Positions 22,444 to 34,346 of a stretch of 64,000 nt of DNA are shown here, one piece after another. This DNA comes from Dipteronia dyeriana (taxonomy: Eukaryota; Streptophyta; Magnoliopsida; Sapindales; Sapindaceae): assembly GCA_032871835.1 (NCBI GenBank), contig CM065297.1:64901253-64965252 (forward strand). The letters are read 5' to 3'. Position 1 is the stretch's first letter. Each line of letters starts with the position of its first letter. The position numbers and the translations under genes were made by a program. The notes under the pieces were generated by a model, which saw only the letters and a program-made list of their open reading frames with translations, made no database searches and was not told where the DNA came from.

Positions 22444-23571
22444 AGACCACAGAGAAGTTTTGAGTAAAATACACAAACAACACCTCTCTCCGAAAAAAAA
22501 CAGGAAGAAATCCTAACAATACTAGAAGAAAAGAATCTGGTGAAGGAGTCACGTTGACAATCTCAATTTTCTCGGTGAGACACGACAAAATACTGCAGAT
22601 TCCTTAAGAAAACCGGTCATGAGACCTATAAATGTTACCATCTTAGAGACTATATAGAAACCCTCATTCGAGAAGGACATCTGCAAGATATAATCTTTAA
22701 GAAATATGAAAAGTCAGAAATAAAGAAAGAGACCAAGGCAGATTAAAATTCTGGTCGGAACAAAAGGGCCAGTCCCGAGGCGAATGAAGTAATACAAACT
22801 ATCTTTGGAGGACTATCAAGTGGGAGAAGTAACCGGTAGCAGACTCAGGAAATCCGAGGAGCAGTGGAGGTAAGGCAGAATCTTAATGTCAACTCCATCG
22901 AACGAGACCTGAAAAGGATAAGGAAGGATGGTACCCGATAATATTCATAGAGACCGATTCATATGGGGTCGATGTCCGACCAAATGACGCCCTTGTCATA
23001 AGTGCCCGAATTGGCCACAGAGAAGTCAAGAGAAATTTATTAGACAATGGCAGTTTGGCAGACATTCTCAATGTAGCTGTTTATGATCAGCTTAGGTTGG
23101 ATTGAAAGGATTTATAACCTTTCCATACCCCATTTAGGACTCGGGGGAGTCGATGTCAGCTCTCTCGGGACAGCGAAGCTGCCCGAAAAAAATAGAGTAG
23201 CACCTTGTTAGAAAATAGTGTTACTCGACTTTGTAGTGGTAGACCTGGACAACTGGCCTTATAATGCACTGTTACGTCGACCATTCCTGAATAAAACCAA
23301 GGCAGTAACAACTATCTACGCTCTAATGATCAAATTTCCAATTGAATGGGGGATAGAAGTAGTCAAGGGGTCCCAAGAGATGGCCAGAAGAGCTAATCTA
23401 TTTTTTCACAAAGACAGAGACAATAGTGAGCAAGTGTGCACCATAACACGACCAGATCATATCGACCAGGAATCACTGTTGTTTGAGTTCGATCCAAGGG
23501 AAGAGCCGGAGGTATCTAAAAATGAACCAATAGAGGAAGTAGTCTTAAAGGAAGATAAACCGGATAAGTAG
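22444..23571 (+). pseudogene. Tat nucleocapsid remnant and aspartic protease
   Basis: After gag the sequence carries a badly broken CCHC region (about 22550-22740), then the protease. Recognisable protease pieces are VRPNDALVISARIGHREVKR, NLLDNGSLADILN (active site D-N-G-S) and, in another frame from 23218, FVVVDLDNWPYNALLRRPFL (standard FVVVD.. YNAILGRP). The acidic linker before RT includes SLLFEFDPREEPEV. Stops and frame changes are frequent. Confidence 0.7.
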
Positions 23572-23589
23572 ATCAAAATTGGGGCCAAT

Positions 23590-24170
23590 TTGAAAAGAGA
23601 GGTTAAGAAGGACCTTATTAATTTGCTTATAGAATATAAAGATGTGTTCACTTGGAGTCATGAAGACATGGTAGGGATAGATGCCCGAATAATGTCACAT
23701 CATCTGGCGATGGATCCAAACGCGAAACCAGTAATACAAAAGAGAGGGTCATTTAACCTCGAGAGAAGTCGAGCAATTAAGCAGGAAGTAGAGAAGTTAC
23801 TCGCTGTAGGGTCGATCAGAGAAATCAGCTACCCTGAAGGGGTAACAAATGTGGTCCTAGTCCAGAAAAAAAAATGGCTTTTGGGCTAAAGAATGTTGGG
23901 GCAACATACCAAAGATTGGTCAATAGGATCTTTTCTCGTCAAATAGGAAGAAACATGGAAGTTTAAATAGACGACATGTTCACCAAAAGTGTCTCGGTAG
24001 ACGAGCATGCTTCGGACCTATGGGAAACATTCGATGTCTTGAGGAAATACCAGATGAGGTTAAATCCGAATAAGTGCCTATTCGGGGTTCCATCAGGAAG
24101 GTTCCTTAGTTTCTAAGTCCACTAGAGGGGAATCGAAGTGAATCCCGAGAATATCCTGGCCCTCTAAAGA
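23590..24170 (+). pseudogene. Tat reverse transcriptase, internally deleted
   Basis: The RT begins with DVFTWSHEDMVGIDARIMSH and PVIQKRGSFNLERSRAIKQE, then GSIREISYPEGVTNVVLVQKK. Homology then jumps at about 23875 directly to FGLKNVGATYQRLVNRIF, so the fingers/palm segment with the first catalytic Asp (the V-D-F..LN block) has been deleted. The catalytic box expected as YVDDM reads as a stop followed by IDDM. The last part (EHASDLWETFDVLRKYQMRL, then NPNKCLFG) is conserved. Inactive. Confidence 0.85.
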
Positions 24171-24728
24171 ATGACTTCACCGAAAATGCTAAAAGAAGTG
24201 CAACGCTTAACAAGATGCTTAGCTTCCTTGGGTATATTTATTTCGAAGGCCACAGATAGATGTGCCCCATTTTTCAAAGTGATCAAAAAGGGGAAAGGAC
24301 TCAAGTGGAATGAAGAGTGCGAGCAGACATTCCTGAAAATAAAAGAGTACTTAGGGCAAACTCTCATCCTTTCAAAACCTAAAATGGAAGAAATACTCCA
24401 ATTGTACTTATCCATTGCAGAATTAGCAGCAAGCTCGGTTCTATTCAGGACAGAAGACGGAGTACAGAGGTCAGTGTACTACACCAACAAGGCTCCTCTT
24501 ACAGCTGAAACCAGATATTCACATGCGAAAAAAATGACTCTAGCATTGGTTTTAGCAATAAGGAAGCTGAGGCCATACTTTCAGGCTCATACAATCCAGG
24601 TTCTCACCGATTGCCCACTTAAGCAAATCCTACATAAGCCAAAATTTTTGGGGAGGTTAACTAAATGGGCAATCAAGCTGAGTAAATTTGATATTCAGTA
24701 CATCCCCAAGACATCACTCAAAGGCTAA
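24171..24728 (+). pseudogene. Tat RT connection and first RNase H domain
   Basis: An open 185-residue segment. It opens with the RT connection (VQRLTRCLASLGIFISKATD and ECEQTFLKIKEYL), then the gypsy RNase H: LYLSIAELAASSVLFRTEDG, QRSVYYTNKAPLTAETRYSH, and VLTDCPLKQILHKP. The Y..A.......Y...EK box is altered to SHAKKM. It ends GRLTKWAIKLSKFDIQYIPK and a stop before the second RNase H. Confidence 0.85.
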
Positions 24729-24731
24729 GCA

Positions 24732-25144
24732 GTGACAGATTTCGTAGCAGAATTCACAAAACCAAACCTGGAAGCAAAAAAGATCATGGGCAAGAGTTTC
24801 CCCTGGAGATTACATGTCGATGGTTCGTCAAACACTCATGGCATCAAGGCAGAGATCATGATGTGCACCCAGGAAGGAGATGATGTTGAATGTGATATGA
24901 GATTCGATTTCAAAGCAATGAACAATCAAGCCAAATCTGAGTCATTGCTAGCAGGACTTAGAGTTTGCATAGCTCTCGGAGCAGATGAGGTCCAGATATA
25001 CAGTGACTCATAGATAGTCGTCAACCAAGTTTCAGATGAATATCAGGCTAGAGATGAAGGTATGATAGCTTATTTGGGCATAACAAAACAACTCCTCAAA
25101 GATTCAAGGAATACAGAATTGTCCAGATCCCTAGAGAAAAAAAT
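24732..25144 (+). pseudogene. Tat second RNase H-like domain
   Basis: A second, different RNase H-like domain follows directly: LHVDGSSNTHGIKAEIMM (first Asp), NNQAKSESLLAGLRVCIALG (the Glu-containing helix) and VQIYSDS (third Asp), followed by a stop at 25011 and VVNQVSDEYQARD. Having two RNase H domains in series is characteristic of Tat elements. The end of the domain (NVKADALSKLAS) overlaps the next open segment. Confidence 0.85.
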
Positions 25145-26458
25145 GTGAAGGCAGACGCTTTGTCCAAACTAGCATCAATAACAACCACAATCAGGCCAAA
25201 AACTATTCTGGTTGCACATCTCCTTAGACTAAGTATAATTGAGCCGAAAAACTTTGAAATCTCAAAAATCCAAACACCGTCAGACGGTTGGATGATTCAG
25301 CTAAAAAGATACCTAGAAGAGGGTGTGCTCCCGGAAGATCCCTTAGAAACCAAACGTATCAGGTACCGGTCATCAAAATACACGTTGATTGGAGGGGAAC
25401 TGTACAGAAGAGAACTTTCCCGAACACTCCAGAGATGTGTATTAGAGGAAGAAGCACATCAGATACTAGAGGAAATTCATGGCGGAGTATGCGGAAACCA
25501 TACTGGGGAAGGAGTTTAGCACACAAGGTACTCAGGCAAGGTTATTATTGCCCTTCTTTATTCTCGGATCCACAACGATATTCGGAAAGTTGTAGTGCTT
25601 GCCAAAGGATCGCCAATGATATTCGGCAACCTCCTGAACAACTAAGAAGCCTTACATCCCCATGGACATTCGCCGTGTGGGGACTAGACTTAATTGGTTC
25701 AATGCCAGCAGGGACAGGGGTGGAGCAATGCACACAATTGTGGTTGTTGATTATTTCACAAAGTGGATAGAAGCTGAAGTGTTGGTACATATCACGGAAG
25801 CAAATATCACGAAATTTGTGAAGAAGAATATACTCTACATATTTGGAGTCCCGAGTACTATTATCAAAAATTCAGATAGCTGTGCAACGAGTACTAAATT
25901 ATGAATTATTATGCCACACCTGCCCACCCTCAAACAAATGGGAAAGCTGAAACAATAAACAAAATCATCAAGCACACACTCAAAGCAAAACTAGATGCTA
26001 AGAAAGGTAGTTGGGTTGAAAAACTTCCCGAGGTGTTATGGGCGTATCGGACGACAGCAAGAACTTCTACAGGAGAAACTCAGTTCTCTTTGGCATTCTG
26101 AACAGAAGCTGTTATCCCGGTAGAAACATCATACATGTCACCTAGGGTCAGGCTATATGATGAAGACCAGAATGTTGATATGATGTTACAAAGCCTATAT
26201 GAGCTGGAAGAGAAAAGAGAGAAATCTCGAGTGCAAAATTCGGCATATAAGCAAAGAGTAGCCCGACACTACAACTTTCATGTTCGGATCAGAAAATTTC
26301 AGCTAAGAGACCTGATGCTTAGGAAAGTATTGTTGAACACAAAGAACAAAGTTGCAGGTTCACTGGCTGACAAATGGGAAGGCCCATACAAGATTGAAGG
26401 AGTGGCTGGTCACGGAGCATACTGGATCGCCCAACCAAATGGGGGGATTTTACCCTAA
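25145..26458 (+). pseudogene. Tat integrase
   Basis: N-terminal zinc domain: LEEIHGGVCGNHTG, then in the next frame GYYCPSLFSDPQRYSESCSAC. The core follows with GLDLIGSMPAG (first Asp) and VVVDYFTKWIEAE. At the second Asp the motif SDNG is replaced by KNSD-type sequence, so the residue is uncertain. Then YYATPAHPQTNGKAETINKI (Glu present) and LPEVLWAYRTTAR. The C-terminal part at 26135-26458 ends with KWEGPYKIEGVAGHGAYWI. At least three frame breaks or stops occur. Confidence 0.85.
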
Positions 26459-27332
26459 CCATGCAACTCTCAATATTTAAAGATTTTTTATCCTTAAAAT
26501 TTGTTCCTTTTTTTGTAGTCAGGATATTTTAGCTTGAGATTTATTGTATTGTTAGTTTTACAGTTATGAATAAAATCTCGATATAGGATTTCTGACATGT
26601 GAACACGTTCAAGAACATACGAAAGCACTTGATAATAAGAACATGTGAGCGCATGATAAGAAGAACATGTGAAGAGCATGAACATGAAATTAATTACAAA
26701 ATATAAATAGAATGCTCGGGACCATTAATTTGGAAAAATTCTAGAAATGGGCGAAGAAGCTAGAAAGAGCATGTCAGCCGAGCAAGGTCAGTCTACCTTA
26801 GCCAAAAGGTAAACCCGATGCACCAGATTCTGGAGAAAGGCTCGGGCCACAGATGCGCAGCTGTGTTAAGCAATGTTAAACTTAACGATTCGGTAAAACC
26901 TTACACAGACAAAACTTGGAGACGTCCTCAGTAACTTGCGCAAGGACTCAAACGTTTGATCCTGGTGAGCCTCGATGTAACGTTTAGGTAGCAACCGAGT
27001 ATGGAGCACAAGTAAAAATTTACTTGCCTGTTTCGAGATGACTCGGTTAATATTAGCCAGTTTAATAAGATATTTGGCACATGAAATCGTATTAGCTAGT
27101 TTAATAAGATACTTGGCCCATGAAGTCGCATTAGCTAGTTTATTACGATACTTTTGAGTTAGAAATTGCCCGGGTAACGAAACTATTCAGTTAAAAAAGA
27201 TACTTGGCGATTAAAGGAATTATTAACAATGGCCAGCTGAGATTTGGCATTTCAAACTCGTGACAACTTGGAAAAAATATGGGATTTCATTGATCAATTC
27301 TTTTTTACAAATGCAAAAATTTACAAATATGC
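26459..27332 (+). other. Spacer between Tat pol and the antisense gene
   Basis: No gene. Contains short direct repeats around 27040-27150 ('gctagtttaataagatacttggc' type phrases recurring at about 27055, 27095 and 27134). Confidence 0.4.
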
Positions 27333-30184
27333 CTAAGATTGAGATGAGGATTTGGAGCTCTTTCCAATACTCGGGTCAGACACCATTTCGTACTCTAGGA
27401 GGAGACTTTCATTTGAAGGCCAAACGATTGAGTCGACCGAGTCTTCCATCCATTCGCTATAATCTGTTCCAGGAACCGGTCCAATGTCAGGCTTCGATCC
27501 GTCCACACCAGCTTCCTGATTAGCATAAAAGGTCGAGAGGGAATGTTCTGATGGAACTTCTAAATGCATAGGATAAGGCTCTTTGCCTTGACTTCGACAG
27601 TAAGCTCTCTATTCTTTCATTTGAGTTCAAATAGACTCCAAGGACCGATCAACATGGTTTTTAATTGATAGCTCCCAGTTAACCCAAGCTTTATCAGTTG
27701 CCTGATTTTTAACTTTGAAGAACTCACCAGCCGAGACTAACTCTCGTTGGAACTCCCTAAGGAGTATAGCATCATAGGATGAGGACCTTTTAAAGCAATC
27801 AACCCCTTGAACTTGTTCCAGCCTAGCCTCATTCGAAAGGGATTTAACGGTTAAGGCTAGACGATTAAGATCTTCATTTTTCTGCTAATATAACTATTTG
27901 GCCTGTTCAGCCTCTTGTTCAGCTTTGAGCATCGACTTTTAGGCGGCAGAGAGTAAATTTTGGAAAGATACAACCTTCTCTTCCACTGTAGAAGCCTTCT
28001 CCTCAGCCTCCATTTGCTTAGCCAAACAGTGGCTGGCAAATTCTTAGGCAGAACTCACCTCCTTTTGATAGGCCGCCTCAATCCGAGCACGGCTGTCATC
28101 AATATCCTTCAGCTAAGCTTTGAGACGTCTTATCCGATCAGCTTGATTTTGTTGCGTCTGAACTAACTCAGCAAACTCGACCACCACCTGTAAGTAAAAG
28201 TGAGTTAAAAATCCAAGACAAGCATTAAGGCAGAAGACGAGATAGAGACTTACGTAGCTCGCGCTATTGAAAATGTTTTGAAGACAGTCTGTTGGAGAAA
28301 TATCCCTGAAGCGGCTCCAATGGTCGTCCCTAATAAAGGCCCGACCAGATGACATTACCCTTAGCATATCCTAGGGGCTGGGATAGAAAGGGTTTCCCGA
28401 GGATTCAGCCCTTACGTCTTCAACCTCAGGGGGTAACCTGTTCAAGTTTGAAGTTTCTGCTCTTCCCACAGGCGTCTCAGCTTGGACGCTTGGGGAAACT
28501 CTAACCTCGCTATCATCATCACTTGATTCAACAAATGATACCATCCGAGGAACTTTATGGGGACAGACGGGAGAATCAGTCGCCTTTCTTTTCTCAACCA
28601 GAGTACGGTGGGAGCCGAGATCAGCCATAGGATCTTCTCGATCCTCAGTAATATCCTGAAAGGATTCGAAAAGACCAGAATCAAGATTAATTTTCTCATA
28701 TGGGGGTACCCTAACTCCTTCCTCATTCCAAACTGCAAATTGCTCGATAGGCGTTTCTTCGACCAAGGAACTTGGATCGCTAAACGTTGTGCCACCCGGA
28801 TATCCTCCCTGTCTGCCCTCATCCTCAGATACCTTCTGAGCATCGTCATTTCTGATAGGGTCACTCGGGTAACTTGTTTCCCTTACGGCCAGCCGAACGA
28901 CCTCTTTAGAAACATGCTCCGGAATTTGCGTGTCAGCTTCATCAAAATCTTCATCTGATTCATCATCAGATGGAGTGACCTCTTCCTTATTTTGGTAAGA
29001 AGCTTCTTTTTGGCTCGCCTGAATGATCGATTTCACCTGGCTAGCTTGGATGTCATAAACGATGTTCGAGTCGTATAATGCATAAGTTCGAAAAGAATAA
29101 TAAAAAAATGTAAAATGTATGAGTGAAATGGAAACAAGAAGATTCTACTTACATTGTCTATGATAATCTGAAATATGATTAAAGAAGCCAAGGTCTATCA
29201 TTTTCTTTTCATTAAAAAGATAGGACATGCTTCTCTTTTCTAGAGTACGCACGGCCGCTCGAGCAAGTCTAATCAACTCGGCTTCAGTGAAAATAAGTTT
29301 TGACTTGTTCCAACGAATAGGAGAGCATAAGAAACGAGGAACCTTTAACACTTCTTGATTCTCCTCAACTGAGAGTTTGACCTCAAATCCCAAGTTCCCT
29401 CCGGTAAAGAACCAACTATTCTTTCAATGCTTGTTCGAGGTAGGAAATCGCCACACAAAGCCTTTCTTTTTGGCATCAGAGGAAATATCAACTCCCCGGT
29501 TCACTTTCATCTCTTAGGGATCCAGTTATCTGACAGGCTGGACATAAGAAAATAAGTTCCAGTCCGACCATATTTCCTTTGTGTGTAAAAACGCCTGATT
29601 TCGCGGGGAGAGGACGGTGACAAGTTCATTCGACTTCACATGTGCCACATACACATTAGTATTCTATAGTTGTTCAGGGAAAGTTGAGCAGGGGCGATCC
29701 CCGCCTCAGTAAGGAACCAAGCGATGAACGACTGAAGAGGAAGAGTCACACCACAGCAGAGCATGGATCCGTAAATCGCTACCATGCCCGGAGGAGGCCA
29801 TGCGGCTCTATCACAACCAGGAGCCATTAGAACTGAATCGTCCAGATCAAATTGAGCACGATACTTCTCAATTTCATCTACCTCGACCACATTCGGCTCG
29901 ACATCATATCCACTCAAAAGATCAAGAGAGAAGAGAATACAAGATGCACTGTGCTTCTCCTCAACATCCTTCTCGTCAACTGTTTGCCTTCCGATTCGAA
30001 TGCCACATAAGCCATATTTGTGAACCATACGGTTACTCTGATGCTTTCCCATCCTTGATCGCAAGAGAACCCTGTGATCATCAGAAAAAGAATATTCAGA
30101 GCTAGAACTAAAGTGAGCGCCAAGATGAAGCCCAGAAACATCAACATCTAAAAAAGAAGGTTCGTTAGGAGGAGTTTCCCCCAA
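27333..30184 (-). pseudogene. Antisense extra gene of the Tat element (gypsy-type transposon domain)
   Basis: A spliced gene on the strand opposite gag-pol, near the 3' LTR. The N-terminal segment (30184-29636) includes AAWPPPGMVAIYGSMLCCGV, LPLQSFIAWFLTEAGIAPAQ and LSLNNYRILM, matching the 'putative gypsy type transposon' domain (my recollection: PF04195). It continues to 29150 (NSWFFTGGNLGF, WNKSKLIFTEAELIRL), where a GTAAGT donor follows CK. The next exon (29036-28371) is acidic and Ser/Pro-rich, and the last segments (28367-27333) contain a Gln/Glu/Lys-rich probable coiled coil. Several stops interrupt it. Antisense extra ORFs are known in Tat elements; their function is unknown. Confidence 0.75.
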
Positions 30185-30789
30185 TAGTCTACGAACACAA
30201 GAAACTAATTGAAGGTCTCCTCATTCAAGCGCTTCGAAAGCTATAATAAAAAGGAGATAATGTGAGGCGGGATTCATCGAAACTGACCTTTAAAATAGAT
30301 ACGAAGAAACCGGGAAAATCTTCGATGGAGAATTTAGACGAATTTGTGCGCGAGAAAATCTGGGTTGGATATTTACTTCTGTAAAATTGAACTGGAGTAG
30401 CCCTTTTTAGTAAACCATTCAAAGGGGCAATGACAAGAAACCATAAGGTCTTAAAAAGTAGGAAAAATCAAAAAGAAGAATTTGATGACGTAGACGGCGT
30501 ATCAGGCAACCCATGAGTCATTTCTCATAAATGTTATTAGAGGAATAGAGCAGTTGAAGGGCACGTGTCATGGAAAGAACTGACCAAGCTGTCAGAATTC
30601 CAAAACGTCGCAATCATTAAGACTTCGTGTGAAGAGACAAATTGCATTTACATGGTAGCCATTAAGACACGTCATTAACGCAAGGTGCTGTTTAATGATC
30701 ATTATTCTGGTATTAATGAGGCATAAAAGATTATAAGGTTGATTAAAATACTCTTGTCAAGAACAAATTCCTACTCGGCAAAAATATTT

Positions 30790-30800
30790 TAAAGGGGTAT
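30790..30800 (+). other. Polypurine tract of the Tat element
   Basis: AAAGGGGTAT lies directly before the right LTR, where plus-strand DNA synthesis would be primed. Confidence 0.75.
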
Positions 30801-31655
30801 TGTTATATGAATATTTTGTCGAAAGTACACGTCACTGACACGATGGACAGTCCCTTGAAAAAAATTTGCTAGATGGGCATCCGAGTAGGCATCTAGAAAA
30901 TACCGTTCAAGACTCACAAAGGGATAGGAACCCAAGTAAGTCTGAACACGGGTATTCGGCACGTTGTGTCCTACTCGGGACCGATAACTTAGCACATTAT
31001 GTTTTACTTGGGATAATAAGGGAAACCCGAACAAAGAAACCCATCACACGAATCACCTGTGGGTGAACCAAGAGTCATGCTCAAATACGCAAGACAGTCG
31101 TATCAAAGAATTTCTAGAAGAATAAAACACCAAATAGGAAACAGATTCCAAATCAAGCAACAACTCTACTTCTTCAAGAAAATCGCACATCGATAAGGAA
31201 ATAAGTCCTAAATGGACTATACCACCAGAGTCATATTCAATCTTCACACGATCTCCGAAATAGGAAAGAAGATAAAAACGACTCCAACAAGCAACCAACC
31301 TTAACTAAAATACAATTCCTTTTACTTGTATAACAAGGATTAGGGTTTTATGCACATATAAATAGACCTATAATATCATTGTAAAAGAGATAGAACAAAA
31401 TATATAGAAAAAATCACTAGAAGGAAGAGGCAAAAGAGATCGAGTGGTGTAATTCTTCATTTCAACAGTGGATTTGGCTTGGTTGTTTATTCAACCACCC
31501 GTGGACGTTTCTTCGATTACCGGAGTTTTATCACGTAAACTCGTGTCTTATTAACTTCAAATTGCATTCTCTTTCTCTTTCTCTTTCTCTTTGTCAGGTC
31601 ATAATCAAATTCAATATTGTTGACTTTCTCATCCATCGAGAAATCAACGTCAACA
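30801..31655 (+). repeat. Right (3') LTR of the Tat element
   Basis: Starts TGTTATATG and ends GTCAACA like the left LTR; 855 bp against 890. The difference is mainly a shorter CTTTCT microsatellite and the absence of a palindromic 'cgtgggtccacgggtg' present in the left LTR at about 20360-20376. Confidence 0.93.
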
Positions 31656-31660
31656 GTGCA
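31656..31660. other. Target-site duplication GTGCA, right copy
   Basis: Identical to 20097-20101. Copia integrase coding resumes directly after it. Confidence 0.95.
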
Positions 31661-32283
31661 CAACACGGAATCATACATCAAACCACTGCACCATATTCCC
31701 CCAGTAAAATGGTATTGCAGAATGTAAAAATCATACATTGAAAGAGATGATGAATGCAATGCTGATAAGTTCTGGAGTGCTTCAGAACATGTGGGGTGAT
31801 GTTATAATGTCTAGCAATTACCTTTTAAACAAGGTATCCCAAAAGAAAAAAGACAAGACCCCATATGAAATTTGGAAAGGAAGAAAGTCTTCCTATAAAT
31901 TTTTACGAATGTGGGGGTGTCTTGCCAAAGTAGTTGTACCTATACCTAAGAAGGTAAAAATTGGTCCGAAAATTATTGACTGCATTTTCATTGGATATGC
32001 ACAAAACAGTAGTGCTCATCGATTCTTGGTCTATAAATCTGACACTTCAGATATACATAAAAACACGATAATGGAATTTAGAAATACAATGTTCTTTGAA
32101 CATGGATTTCTATGTAAATCCAATGATGAAGCAAGTTCATCAAAACGAACACATGTTGATAGATGTAAGGACCAAGAACAAGGAAATGAAGTAGAGGATG
32201 AACCTAGACGTAACAAAATAGCAAGGACGAAAACTTCTTTTAGACCAGATTTTATGACCTATTTGCTAGAAGTTGAACCTTGA
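31661..32283 (+). pseudogene. copia integrase, C-terminal part
   Basis: Continues the integrase split at 20096. The catalytic Glu is in NGIAECKNHTLKEM (about 31715-31755, after a stop replacing the residue before Asn-Gly). Then come NYLLNKVSQKKKDKTPYEIW, MWGCLAKVVVPIPKK and KIGPKIIDCIFIGY, the usual copia integrase C-terminal (GKRPSYKFLR-type) motifs, and an acidic tail. It ends at a stop (32281) in the integrase-RT linker. Confidence 0.88.
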
Positions 32284-32921
32284 AATTTCAAAGAAGCGGT
32301 AAGCTCTTCAGAAGGACTCTTGTGGAAAGAGGCTATCAAGAGCGAAATTAATTCCATCCTTCAAAATCATACTTGGGAATTAATGGATCTTCCTCCGGGA
32401 TGTAAACCGCTAGGATCTAAATGGATTTTCAAAAGAAAGATGAAGGCAGATGGATCAATTGATAAGTATAAGGCTAGACTTGTAATTAAAGGTGACAATC
32501 AACGAGAAGGCCTAGACTACTTTGATAAATATTATTCTGTGATGAGAATAATCTCCACTAGGATGATACTTGCAATCGCAGCTTTGCGAAATCTTGAAGT
32601 ATATCAAATACATGGAACAACCTGAGACTTTTTCTGCTCCAGGACAAGGAAAGAAAGTCTGTAAATTGGTAAAGTCTTTATATGGCTTAAAACAAGCACC
32701 AAAACAATGGCATGAGAAATTTGACAATCCTATGATGTCAAATGGATTTAAGATCAACGAATGTGACAAATGTGTTTATATCAAGGACACAGAAAATGGC
32801 TATGTCATTGTGTGCCTTTACGTTGATGGCACTCTCATTATTGGTAGTGATGATAAAATGGTCAAATCTACCAAGGATATGTTGAAATCAAGATTTGATA
32901 TGAAAGATATGGGCTGATGTA
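32284..32921 (+). pseudogene. copia reverse transcriptase
   Basis: The RT begins with WKEAIKSEINSILQNHTWEL and continues with CKPLGSKWIFKRKMKADGSI and YKARLVIKG. A deletion with frameshift at about 32600 joins EVYQ to the region before YMEQPETF, removing the block with the first catalytic Asp (MDVKTAFLNG type). The second segment (32570-32917) has VCKLVKSLYGLKQAPKQWHE. The catalytic box reads YVDG instead of YVDD. Both changes make it inactive. Confidence 0.88.
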
Positions 32922-33775
32922 ATGTTGGGAATGAAAATCTCAAGGACATCTAACGGACTCATACTAAATCAATCACACTATATTGACTTGATTCTTGAGA
33001 AATTCAACAAAAATGATTCTGGAATTTTCAGAACACCAGTAGATACAAATCTACATCAATCCAAGAATAAGGGTGAGAGAATCTCTCAACTAGAATATTC
33101 TCGAGTAATAGAAAGTCTGATGTATTTAACAAGTTGTACACGACCAGACATAGCTAATGCAGTCAGTAGATTAAGCAGATACACGAGTAATCTAGGAACC
33201 GATCACTGGAAATCAATAGTAAGAGTATTGAAGTACTTACGATTCACTTGTAATCATGGACTGCATTATACCAGATATTCAGTTGTCCTAGAAGGATACA
33301 CTGATGCTAACTGGATATCAGATATAAAGGATTCAAAATCCACTAGTAGGTATGTATTCACACTAGGAGGTGCGGCGGTATCTTGGAAATCCTCCAAACA
33401 AACATGTACAACCAGATCCATCATAGAATATGAGTTTATAGAATTAGATAAATACGGTGAGAAGGCTGAATAGCTATGCCAATTCTTAGAAGATATTCCA
33501 AGATGGCCAAAGCCTGTGCCGGCGATTTGCATTCATTGTGATAGTTAATCAGCAATAGGAAGAGCACATATCAACATGTATAATGGGAAGTCTAGACATA
33601 TACGTCGAAGACATAATACCATTAGACACCATTAGACAACTAATCTCAACTGGGGTTATCACTATTGAATATGCAAGGTCAAAAGATAACATTGCGGATC
33701 CGCTAACTAAATGGTTAAACAGAGAACTAGTTGAGACATCATCGAAAGCAATGAGACAAAAGTCCATTAGATAAA
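32922..33775 (+). pseudogene. copia RNase H
   Basis: Continues from RT ([20 protein letters not shown]) into RNase [54 protein letters not shown] (first Asp) and [17 protein letters not shown]. The expected ALSSTEAEY motif is TTRSIIEYE here, losing one acidic position. A stop at 33473 is followed by the last segment ending VITIEYARSKDNIADPLTKW, a typical copia C-terminus. Confidence 0.85.
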
Positions 33776-34346
33776 AAGTTGAAATAATGGAAACCCAACC
33801 TAGTTGACTGGAGGTCCCAAGATCTAGGTTCAATGGGATAGCCAAGTTGTAAGACTCAGTTGGATTACTGTGGGGGTTACCCTCAAGTCCATTCCTATGA
33901 TGAAACAGTGATGCCTGCAGGAAAAAGTTTAAACTATGTTTTTAATGATTCTTATGCATCGAAATTCCTAGCTATGGAAAGCTTAAACTATGTTTTAAGA
34001 AATCACCTATGTGAGAGAGAAGTGAGACTGCTTTTAAAAGAGAATAGTGAAGGGCTATATTCTTGAGACTCTAACAAAACCAGACGCATGTTCATAGCCA
34101 AAACGAACATAAAAATGAGAACCAAATCGGGTCTGGAAGATACCTGTGTAAGGTGTGTGATCTTTTACACAAAACAGTAGAACAGTTCAAGGATATCACA
34201 TCTACTGATCAGCCAGTAAGGTAAGCATACCTTTACAAGGGAAGGTTCAAAGGTAACACCTACCTATCCTATGCAGGTTTCGACTGTTTGAACTTTCCAA
34301 ACATCTTCTTTGTGTCTCCTAGGTCAATTTCATTCATGTGGGGTAT
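33776..34346 (+). other. copia 3' untranslated region and polypurine tract
   Basis: Non-coding. Contains phrases typical of copia elements between RNase H and LTR ('gactggaggtcccaagatct', about 33810-33830). The tract CATGTGGGGTAT (34335-34346) lies directly before the LTR. Confidence 0.6.

Larger units (their letters stand above)
20102..31655 (+). mobile_element. Tat-lineage Ty3/gypsy retrotransposon with both LTRs
   Basis: An 11.55-kb element with LTRs at 20102-20991 and 30801-31655, a perfect 5-bp target duplication, a primer-binding site just after the left LTR and a purine tract just before the right LTR. Internal order: gag, protease, RT, RNase H, a second RNase H-like domain, integrase, then a long antisense gene. 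The second RNase H domain and the antisense gene are features of the Tat lineage. Numerous stops and an RT deletion show that it is dead. Confidence 0.93.

Noticed and set aside
28442..28958. ORFs of 133-140 residues on both strands over the antisense gene
   Set aside because: They are shadows of the 221-residue acidic exon of the antisense gene, which carries the family-like composition and splice context.
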